NCBI GenBank assembly: GCA_964502465.1
Contig: CAZCWX010000432.1
Coordinates: 1 to 13,814 of the forward strand
Length of the DNA stretch: 13,814 bases
Direction: 5' to 3'
Source: CAZCWX01 sp964502465
Lineage (GTDB): Bacteria; Desulfobacterota; Binatia; Bin18
Position 1 is the stretch's first letter; the number at the start of each line of letters is the position of its first letter. A program made the position numbers and the translations under genes. Of the stretch, positions 5,982 to 12,674 are shown piece by piece. The notes under the pieces are model-generated. The model searched no databases, was not told the origin of the DNA, and saw nothing but the letters and a program-made list of their open reading frames with translations.

Positions 5982-6252
5982 TGGTCTCTCCTCCATGCTC
6001 CGCTATGTTAAGCATAACCCCCTCTTTTCATTCAAGAACTTCCTGAACCGACTCTCAGGAAAATGCACCTCAGAATTACCCGATTGACCGTTCTTACATT
6101 GTGGTGTGGGCCTCTGGCCTGCACCGAGCCAAGCAGGCGAGGACGCTTGCACCACAAACACGCGCTTGGTTGGTAGAGAGGGTTGATTTCTGGGCATCAC
6201 TCCACTTTTCGGTGTTACAATACAGCGTGGCAGTTGCCACGATCCGAAGGAT
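5982..6252. other. Gene-poor stretch with palindromes
   Basis: No convincing gene. Contents: a 7-bp hairpin TTCCTGA/TCAGGAA at 6040-6061 with an 8-nt loop, and the VVQASS-type palindrome at 6099-6157. Minus-strand frames of 65 and 73 codons cross this region but read through the repeat and lack family blocks. Confidence 0.5.
6099..6157. repeat. Imperfect palindrome with TTGTGGTG ends
   Basis: TTGTGGTG (6099-6106) is matched by CACCACAA (6150-6157), and the next ~17 bp on each side are also partly complementary (GGCCTGC versus GCAGGCG). The minus strand reads GTGGTGCAAGCGTCCTCGCC, a string I recognise as recurring between genes in several environmental genomes. Probably a dispersed non-coding palindromic element. 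Confidence 0.4.
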
Positions 6253-6297
6253 ACAATACTGATGACCCCGGTTCAGGAATAGAGGCAAGCGGTTCAG
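6253..6297 (-). promoter_or_regulatory. CTGAACC module, partial copy 3
   Basis: CTGAACC at 6297-6291 and at 6276-6270 are 21 bp apart, like the last two boxes of copies 1 and 2. The two 12-bp-spaced boxes are lost. TATTGT (6258-6253) begins 11 nt after the last box, the same place as the -10-like hexamers of the other copies and closer to the TATAAT consensus. On the plus strand it also lies just upstream of the truncated regulator start at 6320, so either direction could be controlled. Confidence 0.45.
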
Positions 6298-6319
6298 ATT
6301 GTACCGAAAGGTCATTCAT

Positions 6320-6466
6320 ATGAGTCAGGAAAGCAGCGCAGAAATCTCAACAGCCGAGGAGCCCGCACTCATCTGCGGGCCGTTCTGTGTCGAGGCGGCT
6401 AAGCGGCTGTGGCGAGACGGCCAGTTGGTAGAGATCCGGCCGCGACCCCTAGCGATGCTGCGGAAG
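6320..6466 (+). pseudogene. Winged-helix regulator, N-terminal remnant
   Basis: ATG 6320 has an AAAGG site 8 nt upstream. The product has a short leader, then CGPFCVEAAKRLWRDGQLVE and IRPRPLAMLR. This is the first beta-sheet and helix 1 of an OmpR/CadC-type winged helix and closely parallels the start of the intact 1002-residue regulator (FGPFRLDLANECLWHGQ, LKPKAFSVLRHL). Similarity ends after about 48 codons, before the recognition helix, and the frame then runs on without homology to 6631. It is a dead relative of the downstream regulator. Confidence 0.6.
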
Positions 6467-6579
6467 CCCAAGTGTTTGACGAACACACCTTCTCTACGCC
6501 CCTTGCTTTTGACCACGCCAAAATATTGCAAGACTACTTCGCCTATAAGCGGACTGGTCAGAGGCCACGGTATAGCTAG
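6448..6579 (+). pseudogene. C-terminal fragment of an unrecognised gene joined to the regulator stump
   Basis: In the frame +2 relative to the regulator stump (starting at 6448 against 6320), 43 codons read PSDAAEAQVFDEHTFSTP, LAFDHAKILQDYFAYKR and TGQRPRYS then TAG. The composition looks protein-like: amphipathic, and ending in a basic tail. It has no start of its own. It may be the tail of a gene fused here by deletion. I do not recognise the family. Confidence 0.3.
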
Positions 6580-6788
6580 AGGTCTGCCCTGGAGACTAGA
6601 GCAAAAGAGAGGACGGCAGGAAACGCAGTAAAGTCCGGTATTTCGTCTGAAGTGATCTTGCCTAGTTTGCTTGTTCTTGCCTGCTGTAACCTTTTCTAAC
6701 CTGTCTGCAACTAGATATAAGAAGCTCAACATCGGCATCGGCCGAAAGGGAATCTCATGATCGTGCGCGCCTTCGAGCACCTTTGGTT

Positions 6789-6815
6789 CGGAGGGTGAGG
6801 CATCCTCACCCTCCG
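6789..6815. terminator. Strong 12-bp hairpin after the envelope operon
   Basis: CGGAGGGTGAGG (6789-6800) and CCTCACCCTCCG (6804-6815) form a perfect 12-bp stem with a 3-nt loop. It lies 21 nt beyond the stop of the membrane coiled-coil gene. Neither side has a real T-run, so it may act as an mRNA 3'-end stabiliser or a weak bidirectional terminator. Confidence 0.6.
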
Positions 6816-6836
6816 GTTATACAAGGGATACGGTGC

Positions 6837-7550
6837 CTACTGGGTTGGTACGGGCAACTGCTGCCCAGCGCGAGCCATATACATGACTGTACGCGGCATG
6901 CTACTTCCATCATCGATGTGCTGGTAGAACACTTCGGTCTCGAAAGAGAGAACGAAGGGAAAGGTATTGATGAATCCTTCCTGTGCGACTTCACTCTCGT
7001 GACTCACCTCCACCTGGCACAGCGTGGTCCGACAGTCTGCCGCAAGGAGACGTGAAGCATCGAAGGCAGCACTCGTGAGAGCTTGAGCGATGGAGGTCTC
7101 GGTGTCGCGACTCCAGGTCGGGTCGTCAGACTCTTGCCAGAAATGTGTCTCAACGTGCGCGAGGAGATTCTGCGCTCGCTCCCCCTCCGAGCCGTCCGGC
7201 GGCACCGCTGAACCGTCGATTTGCTCTCCGTATGCGAAACGGTCGTCTCGGAGCAACTCTGCACCCAGCTCAGCTCGAAGATCACGTTGTGTCACTTCGA
7301 GCTGGGAGAGCCGATCTTGCAGCAACGACAAGCTGGGCTGGAGATTCTCCACGCGGGCGAGACGGTTCCGCAATGCTACTAACTCCTGGTGAAAACTGCG
7401 GAGAACCTTGTCGTTTCCAGGTTGCTCTATCCTGGAGCCGACTCGGTCTCGGCGGTTCCCTTCCTCAGGATCTGTAAAGAGCTGAGTCCCGGCCCAGAGT
7501 ACCGCCACGATTCCCACGATGACCCACGTTCTTTTCGACAGACTGTTCAT
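6837..7550 (-). CDS. Membrane-anchored coiled-coil protein of unknown function
   Basis: A 237-residue protein starting at ATG 7550, chosen because GAAGGAGGAAACGGT lies directly upstream; the open frame further upstream has no site. One N-terminal transmembrane helix (residues 9-24, WVIVGIVAVLWAG) is followed by a polar linker and heptad-rich coiled coil (about 48-100, LARVENLQPSLSLLQDRLSQ). A C-terminal domain carries a cysteine pair in DCRTTLCQVEV (Cys173, Cys178), then SFETEVFYQHIDDG. The topology suggests the coiled coil and C-terminal domain are periplasmic. It is the last gene of a three-gene minus-strand cluster, 22 nt after the preceding stop, and ends before a strong hairpin. No family function is known to me. 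Confidence 0.8.
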   Translation of the reverse strand: MNSLSKRTWVIVGIVAVLWAGTQLFTDPEEGNRRDRVGSRIEQPGNDKVLRSFHQELVALRNRLARVENLQPSLSLLQDRLSQLEVTQRDLRAELGAELLRDDRFAYGEQIDGSAVPPDGSEGERAQNLLAHVETHFWQESDDPTWSRDTETSIAQALTSAAFDASRLLAADCRTTLCQVEVSHESEVAQEGFINTFPFVLSFETEVFYQHIDDGSSMPRTVMYMARAGQQLPVPTQ

Positions 7551-7572
7551 ACCGTTTCCTCCTTCCCGTAGC

Positions 7573-8112
7573 CTATGGCTCCTGGATGAGGTAGGTAGCG
7601 ATGTAGGAAGGTTGGTTAACATCCTGCATCGGAGGCAGCTGGCAGACCAGCGTATACGTACCCCAGTCGGACTCAGTCGGGATGTTGAACGTCAAGGTCT
7701 GAAACCCCTCACCTGCTGTGCTTTGGTTTTGTGACCATACCGTTGTTCCGTCTAAGTCTCGACTATATGCCACACAGGTAATGTTTTGGGTATCATGCCG
7801 ATCTCTGACACGGACGGCGAGCCGTTGCCACGGCTGAGTGACGTTGTCTCGGACAATGGGGCACACCGCGCTTTGCGTTGAGGCCGTGCGGTTAGCAAGC
7901 ACCGAGCTACTATAATACAAATTTTGGCTACTGCCACTCGCCTGACACAGTGATCCCGGAAACGTCTTCGCGTCCTGCGCCTCCGCACCAGACGTTCCTC
8001 CAAGACACAGGACAAACGCCGTCAGGACACCGAGGCTCTTTTTCCCAAACCATCGCTGACTGTCAGGGCGGGAAGTGTGTTGATGACTGCGGAAAATCGA
8101 CAGAAAATGCAT
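7573..8112 (-). CDS. Secreted four-cysteine protein of unknown function
   Basis: A 179-residue product from ATG 8112, with AAAGGAGAACACC upstream. It has a long polar N-region, then a Sec signal peptide (LGVLTAFVLCLGGTSG, likely cut near GAEA, residue 45). The mature part has four cysteines (56, 84, 113, 157), consistent with two disulfides. It shows FPGSLCQASG, SAVCPIVRDNV, LAVRVRDRHDTQNITCVAYS and GTYTLVCQLP. The alternating hydrophobic pattern suggests a beta-sandwich. I recall similar secreted proteins, all hypothetical, in myxobacterial and related genomes. It is the middle gene of the three-gene cluster, 62 nt after the cysteine-repeat gene. Role unknown; a surface or adhesin-like part is speculation. 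Confidence 0.8.
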   Translation of the reverse strand: MHFLSIFRSHQHTSRPDSQRWFGKKSLGVLTAFVLCLGGTSGAEAQDAKTFPGSLCQASGSSQNLYYSSSVLANRTASTQSAVCPIVRDNVTQPWQRLAVRVRDRHDTQNITCVAYSRDLDGTTVWSQNQSTAGEGFQTLTFNIPTESDWGTYTLVCQLPPMQDVNQPSYIATYLIQEP

Positions 8113-8174
8113 GGTGTTCTCCTTTCGCAGGTTTATTTTCCTATAGAGTAACCTGGATGAAATTTGGGACTCTC

Positions 8175-8651
8175 TTAACGCCAATTGCACGGCTCCACAT
8201 TCCTGCACGTCTCTGCGTCGCCTAACAACAACTGGCATTTGCCAGATTCATCCGCGCCGTAGCAAAACACGGGATCGCGTTGGGGGAGAAACTGCACAGT
8301 CACGCCCCAGTTGCACGGTTCCACGTTCTTACACATCTCGGCAGTCCCTAAGAAGAGTTGACACCGGCCGAACTCGTCGGCCCCGTAGCAGAATGTCGGG
8401 TCCTGCAGCGGAACAAACTGGGCAGACTTCTCCCAATTGCACGGTTCGACATTTTGACAGGTTTCGGCATTTCCGGCCAACAGGCGACATTTACCGAATT
8501 GATCAGCGCCATAGCAAAAGACCGGCTCTTGAAAAGCGGGAACAAACGGAATGCCATCCGCAGTCTGGGCACCCACGGTCCCACCACCCAGAGTAAGACC
8601 GATCAAGAGGGCCACTACCGTGAGCATTGTCGCATATCTGATATGCTTCAT
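8175..8651 (-). CDS. Secreted protein of three four-cysteine repeats
   Basis: A 158-residue protein from ATG 8651 (GAGGT site upstream). The signal peptide spans about 1-29 (TVVALLIGLTLGGG, then VGAQ). The remainder is three tandem repeats of period 42-43 at residues 36-73, 79-115 and 121-157. Each has the form P-x-F-C-Y-G-A-D, x2, G-K/R-C, then E-x-C-x-NVEPCNW. Cysteines are 46/55/65/71, 88/97/107/113 and 130/139/149/155, so each repeat could close two disulfides. The repeats differ at synonymous and conservative positions, so they are old. It is the first gene of the cluster, divergent from the large regulator. I do not recognise the repeat family. Confidence 0.82.
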   Translation of the reverse strand: MKHIRYATMLTVVALLIGLTLGGGTVGAQTADGIPFVPAFQEPVFCYGADQFGKCRLLAGNAETCQNVEPCNWEKSAQFVPLQDPTFCYGADEFGRCQLFLGTAEMCKNVEPCNWGVTVQFLPQRDPVFCYGADESGKCQLLLGDAETCRNVEPCNWR

Positions 8652-8800
8652 CGTTATACCTCTACTATCCAGCAAGTTTTTGTTTTACGGAGTTGATGTT
8701 ATTGGCTATCCCTCCTGGCACCCGTGCAAAACCGGAGAACTTCTCAGTGCTGTTCTTGCCCGAGCCCTCGGTAGCCGCTCGATACCACCATCTCGCTCTG

Positions 8801-8845
8801 TTAGGTCATTGCTCTTTCCTCCTTTCTTGGGTCAGATCGCGTCAT
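8801..8845 (-). CDS. Duplicated ribosome-binding-site/ATG leader, 14-codon frame
   Basis: On the minus strand AAAGGAGGAA followed by CAATGAC occurs twice, exactly 36 nt apart, with ATGs at 8845 and 8809. The first ATG opens the 14-residue frame MTRSDPRKEERAMT ending in TAA at 8803-8801. The second ATG, in frame, gives only Met-Thr before the same stop. The pair lies about 150 nt upstream of the cysteine-repeat gene, so it could be a leader peptide or a degraded gene start. The other sequence between 8652 and 8953 shows no gene. Confidence 0.3.
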   Translation of the reverse strand: MTRSDPRKEERAMT

Positions 8846-8922
8846 TGTTCGTTCCTCCTTTTTGTTTTTGTTAGAAGGTACGGGGAAGGAGCGATCGAAG
8901 ATGTAAAAGTTTCTGCCTTTCC

Positions 8923-8950
8923 GGTAAGTTTCTGGTAAATTTTCGGTAAG
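8923..8950 (+). promoter_or_regulatory. GGTAA direct repeats at the regulator start
   Basis: CGGTAAGTTT, CTGGTAAATTTT and CGGTAAGCG place GGTAA at 8923, 8934 and 8946, spaced 11 and 12 bp, ending 3 nt before the ATG at 8954. Helical-period direct repeats are the usual target of OmpR-type winged helices, so this may be an autoregulatory operator. It could also act on the divergent operon, although its start lies some 100-300 nt away. Confidence 0.45.
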
Positions 8951-8953
8951 CGT

Positions 8954-11900
8954 ATGGAGTCACCAAAACACGTCACTTTCGGTCCTTTTCGGCTAGACTT
9001 GGCGAACGAATGTCTATGGCATGGGCAGCAGAGGGTTCCGCTCAAGCCGAAGGCGTTCTCAGTGCTGCGGCACCTGATAGAACACGCAGATCGGCTGGTG
9101 ACCAAAGAGGAGTTGCTCGAGACTCTGTGGTCCGATGTCCGTGTAAGTGAAGCAGTAGTAAAGGTGTGTATCCGAGAGATCCGCGAGGCACTGGGCGACC
9201 AGGCGAAAAATCCGCAGTTCATAGAAACCGCTCACAAGCGAGGATATCGATGGATCGCGGAGGTCAGTAGCCAGAGGTCAGTAGCCAATAGCCAGCATGC
9301 AGTAGTCAGTAGTCAGAAATGTGAACCAACACCTAACACCCAGTACCCAACCCCCAAGCTGGTAGGCCGGGAGACAGAGCTGAGGCAGTTGCTCCGGTGG
9401 CTGGAGAAGGCTCTGCGTGGCGAGCGACAGATGGTGTTCGTGACCGGGGAAGCGGGCATCGGCAAAACAGCCGTGGTCAACGCGTTTCTCAGACAACTGG
9501 CGGCGCGAGACGACCTGTGGGTGGCACGGGGACAGTGTTTGGAACAATACGGCGCGGGGGAAGCGTACCTGCCCGTGCTGACAGCCTTCGGGCAGCTGTG
9601 CCGCGAGCCGGAAGGGGAGCGAGTGAAAGAAGTCCTCGGGCACTATGCCCCGACCTGGTTAGTGCAGCTTCCCGCGCTGCTCAGTACAGCAGAGCTCGAA
9701 GCGCTACAGCGCCGAGTGGTCGGGGCCACCCGCGAGCGTATGCTACGGGAGATGGCCGAAGCGATCGAAGCGCTGACGATCGACAGAGGCGTGATCCTGT
9801 GGATCGATGACCTGCAGTGGAGCGACTACTCGACGCTGGACTTGATTGCCGCGCTGGCGCGGCGCTCCCAGCCGGCGCGCTTACTTATGCTGGGCGCGTA
9901 TCGCCCGGTGGATGTCATCGTCCAGGAGCATCCCCTCAAGCTGGTCAAACAAGACTTACAGCTGCACGGGCAGTGTGCGGAGTTATCCCTGGAACTGCTG
10001 GTTGAAACGGCAGTGCAGGAATATTTCGCCGTACGGTTTGCTGGCCCCACCGAGTGGGCTGCCCCTCTCCAAGACCTTGCCCGCCTCATTCATCGCCGTA
10101 CGCAGGGCAATCCCCTCTTCGTGGTGAGCGTAGCAGATGAGCTAGTGAGGCGGGACGTGATCATAGAGCGATATGGACAGTGGGAAATGGCGCGACAGAT
10201 GGAAGAAGTGGTGGTCCCGGCTGGGATCCGGCAATTCATCGAGCAACAGGTGGAACAGCTCAGTACCGACGTGCAGCGGGTGCTCGAAGCGGCAAGTATA
10301 GCAGGAATGGAGTTCTCGGCTGCGGCTGTGGCAGCAGGAGTGGATACAGAGGTGGGGGAGATCGAAACAAAATGTGAAGAATTGGCTAGACGGCAGCAAT
10401 TTCTCCAGACCAGTGGCCCCGGCGAATGGCCCGATGGGACGACTGCGGCTCGTTACCGGTTCATTCACGCCCTGTATCAGCAAGTGGTATATGAGCGGGT
10501 GCCGGCGGGCCGGTGTGTCAGCTTCCATCGGCGGATCGGCGAGCGACTCGAAGTCGCGTATGGGGGCCGCACCACAGAGATAGCAGCAGAACTCGCGGTA
10601 CATTTTGAGCGGGGGCGAGATTACCCGCGCGCCGTGCAGTATCGGTGGCAAGCTGGAGAGAATGCCACGAAACGGCATGCCCACCAAGAAGCGATTGGGC
10701 ATTTCACACAAGGCCTGGAAGCACTGACAGCCTTGCCCGACACTTCAGAGCGTGCCCAGCAAGAACTTTTATTTAACATTACCTTAGGAAATTCGCTTAT
10801 CGCTACCAAGGGCTGGGCGGCGCCAGAGGTGGAGAAAACGTACGTCCGAGCGCGAGAGCTGTGCGAGCAGATAGGTGAAACCCCGCAGCTCTTCCCGGCG
10901 TTAGCGGGTTTGTATCGGTTTTATGTTGTGCGGGGGCAGTATCAAACGGGACACGAGCTGGCGGAGCAGCTCCTGCATATCGCCCAAAGCGTCCAGGACC
11001 CTACTTTGCTGATGGCGGCCTATGGGACGCTCGGATATGTGTTGTTCTTGCGCGGGGAGCTGGTCTCAGCCCGGGAGCACATGGAGCAATGTATTGCCCT
11101 CTATGACTTTCAGCAACATCGCTTCTTTGCCTTTGTGTATGGGGACGATCCTGGCATCGTGTCGTTATCCTTTGCCGCCTGGGCCTTATGGTTCTGTGGA
11201 TATCCAGACCAAGCACTGACGAGGAGCCACGAGGCGTTAGCGTTCGCTCAGGAACTCGCTCATCCACATGTCCTCACGACGATTCGAGGCCTTGCCGCTC
11301 AGCTGTATCGCTTTCGCCGAGAAGGGCAGGCAGTGCAAGAACACGCAGAAGCCGCTCTGACGCTCGCGATGCAGCAGGGAGCTGTGGTGTGGGAGGTGGT
11401 GGGTACGATCTTGCGAGGGTGGGCACTTGCCGAGCAAGGACAGGTCGAGGAGGGCATTGCCCATCTGCGCCAGGGATTGGCTGCTTATCGGGGTACAGGG
11501 ACAGAGGCGGAACGGCCACATTATCTTGCCCTGCTGGCCGAGGCATATGGGAAAGCGGGGCAAACTGAAGAAGGGTTAACACTGCTGGATGAGGCGTTGG
11601 CTGAAGTAGACAAAAGCGGAGAACGATTCTACGAGGCGGAGTTGTATCGGCTATATGGGGAGCTCACGCTTCAATCGTGCATCTCGTGTCCCGTGTCCGG
11701 CGTCTCCAACCCCCAACCCCTAACCCTCGACACCCTCGCGAAGGCGGAAACGTGTTTTCAGAAGGCCATCGAGATTGCCCGCCAGCAGAGAGCCAAGTCA
11801 TTAGAACTGCGGGCGGTGATGAGCCTGGCTCGCTTCTGGCAGCAACGAGGCAAGAAGGAAGAGGCTCGCCAGAGATTGGCAGAGATTTACGGTTGGTTCA

Positions 11901-11962
11901 CTGAGGGGTTTGACACGGCAGACCTCAAAGAGGCCCATATACTGCTAGAAACGTTGGCCTGA
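8954..11962 (+). CDS. Winged-helix / STAND-type ATPase / TPR transcriptional regulator
   Basis: A 1002-residue cytoplasmic regulator. Residues 6-103 form an OmpR/CadC-type DNA-binding winged helix (FGPFRLDLANECLWHG, LVTKEELLETLW, VVKVCIREIREALGD, ETAHKRGYRWI). A linker at 104-135 is followed by an AAA_16-like ATPase. This has LVGRE at 136-140, Walker A GEAGIGKT at 165-172, Walker B ILWIDD at 281-286 and LLMLGAYRP at 310-318. From about residue 560 to the end there are TPR-like helical repeats, interrupted by a second low-complexity linker near 911-928, and the end ILLETLA. Such proteins are thought to act as signal-dependent switches in which TPRs sense a ligand and ATP controls assembly. The ATG at 8954 begins the winged-helix sequence; only a weak GGTAAG precedes it. 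It is divergent from the three-gene envelope cluster, its likely target. Confidence 0.92.
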   Translation: MESPKHVTFGPFRLDLANECLWHGQQRVPLKPKAFSVLRHLIEHADRLVTKEELLETLWSDVRVSEAVVKVCIREIREALGDQAKNPQFIETAHKRGYRWIAEVSSQRSVANSQHAVVSSQKCEPTPNTQYPTPKLVGRETELRQLLRWLEKALRGERQMVFVTGEAGIGKTAVVNAFLRQLAARDDLWVARGQCLEQYGAGEAYLPVLTAFGQLCREPEGERVKEVLGHYAPTWLVQLPALLSTAELEALQRRVVGATRERMLREMAEAIEALTIDRGVILWIDDLQWSDYSTLDLIAALARRSQPARLLMLGAYRPVDVIVQEHPLKLVKQDLQLHGQCAELSLELLVETAVQEYFAVRFAGPTEWAAPLQDLARLIHRRTQGNPLFVVSVADELVRRDVIIERYGQWEMARQMEEVVVPAGIRQFIEQQVEQLSTDVQRVLEAASIAGMEFSAAAVAAGVDTEVGEIETKCEELARRQQFLQTSGPGEWPDGTTAARYRFIHALYQQVVYERVPAGRCVSFHRRIGERLEVAYGGRTTEIAAELAVHFERGRDYPRAVQYRWQAGENATKRHAHQEAIGHFTQGLEALTALPDTSERAQQELLFNITLGNSLIATKGWAAPEVEKTYVRARELCEQIGETPQLFPALAGLYRFYVVRGQYQTGHELAEQLLHIAQSVQDPTLLMAAYGTLGYVLFLRGELVSAREHMEQCIALYDFQQHRFFAFVYGDDPGIVSLSFAAWALWFCGYPDQALTRSHEALAFAQELAHPHVLTTIRGLAAQLYRFRREGQAVQEHAEAALTLAMQQGAVVWEVVGTILRGWALAEQGQVEEGIAHLRQGLAAYRGTGTEAERPHYLALLAEAYGKAGQTEEGLTLLDEALAEVDKSGERFYEAELYRLYGELTLQSCISCPVSGVSNPQPLTLDTLAKAETCFQKAIEIARQQRAKSLELRAVMSLARFWQQRGKKEEARQRLAEIYGWFTEGFDTADLKEAHILLETLA
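9262..9357 (+). repeat. In-frame low-complexity linker 1 in the regulator
   Basis: GGTCAGTAGCCA-type units recur from 9262 to about 9316 (GTCAGTAG at 9263 and 9278, AGTAGTCAGTAGTCAG at 9301), followed by a C/A-rich tract CCTAACACCCAGTACCCAAC to 9357. It codes for the Ser/Gln/Asn/Pro-rich residues 104-135 between the winged helix and the ATPase. The base pattern differs sharply from the coding sequence around it, suggesting expansion or insertion of simple-sequence DNA at a tolerant domain boundary. Confidence 0.6.
11686..11735 (+). repeat. In-frame low-complexity linker 2 in the regulator
   Basis: GTGTCCCGTGTCCGGCGTCT followed by CCAACCCCCAACCCCTAACC forms a second C-rich tract, coding for about residues 911-928 (CPVSGVSNPQPLTLDTL) within the TPR region. 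It shares the CCCAACCC/CCTAAC motif with linker 1. Confidence 0.5.
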
Positions 11963-12260
11963 AACTCAGGAGCACGGCGTAGCGAGAAGAGGAACAAACA
12001 ACCATCGCCTCGACCAGATCTGCGGTCGGCGGCACAGCTGAACCGTCAAGTCCAACTTCGTTCAAAAAAGAGTTCGACCGCTACATGGTAGTTGTAAACA
12101 CCAATCCCTTTGGAACTGAGACGCATTAGGATCCCCCGGTATGTTTCCTGATCTCTACGCACCCTGAAGCCATAGAGTCAAGGGTTGGGGAACAGAATAG
12201 TTAGAGAACTCAACTCAACAGAAGGTGAAGGGAAAAAGCGATTTCGCACCGGCACTGTTG
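11963..12260. other. Intergenic stretch without recognisable gene
   Basis: Lies between the converging regulator (plus) and SnoaL-like gene (minus). A plus-strand frame without a start codon ends KKEFDRYMVVVNTNPFGTETH (stop near 12129) and could be a gene scrap, but I see no family. No clear terminator, RNA gene or repeat is visible. Confidence 0.5.
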
Positions 12261-12653
12261 TCAAGTGTTTTCGGGGAGCCAGGAGAAATGCGCTGCGACA
12301 ACAAGCCATTCCTGATCTGTTTTTGTAAAAGTGAGAGTATAGCACCCTACAGGAATCTGCATTGGTGCCCCCTTCGGTTTAACCGACAACGCGAAGTGTC
12401 CCCAGGAAACTCCGGTAGAAGTGTTGACACGGAAATGGGGATTGATCGGTGTGAAGGTTACGTTGTCATAGTCACTAAAGAACGACTGATAGACTTTTTT
12501 GAACGCAACTTTTCCGTCCACCGCGGTGGGCGAGAAGGCCCCTGTTTGCACGATACCCTCATGCACTGAGGCAACCAGGGCATCAAGGTCGTTTGCGTTG
12601 AATGCATCCACTAACCGTTGGAACACGACTCTGAGACCAGTAACATCTTCCAT
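12261..12653 (-). CDS. SnoaL/NTF2-like protein
   Basis: A 130-residue cone-fold protein of the SnoaL-like/NTF2 superfamily. It has an N-terminal helix pair (LRVVFQRLVDAFNANDLDAL), HEGIVQTGAFSPTAVDGK, a helix around FKKVYQSFFSDY, and the strands VSWGHFALSVKP, YTLTFTK and EWLVVAAHFSWLP. Members are polyketide cyclases, isomerases, steroid-binding proteins or protein-association domains; residues here do not decide which. The ATG at 12653 is preceded by AAGGGGGACTTT. It starts 21 nt after the TIR gene stop, so the two are probably cotranscribed. No signal peptide is present. Confidence 0.85.
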   Translation of the reverse strand: MEDVTGLRVVFQRLVDAFNANDLDALVASVHEGIVQTGAFSPTAVDGKVAFKKVYQSFFSDYDNVTFTPINPHFRVNTSTGVSWGHFALSVKPKGAPMQIPVGCYTLTFTKTDQEWLVVAAHFSWLPENT

Positions 12654-12674
12654 AAAGTCCCCCTTTTTGTCCTT

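Noticed and set aside
6003..6315. Minus-strand frames of 65 and 73 codons
   Set aside because: They read through the TTGTGGTG palindrome, have weak starts and show no family blocks.
6325..6780. Minus-strand 151-codon frame
   Set aside because: Antisense to the regulator remnant, no ribosome binding site, low-complexity composition.
10142..10711. Minus-strand 189-codon frame inside the regulator
   Set aside because: Shadow of a long GC-rich gene with clear winged-helix, Walker and TPR features on the plus strand.
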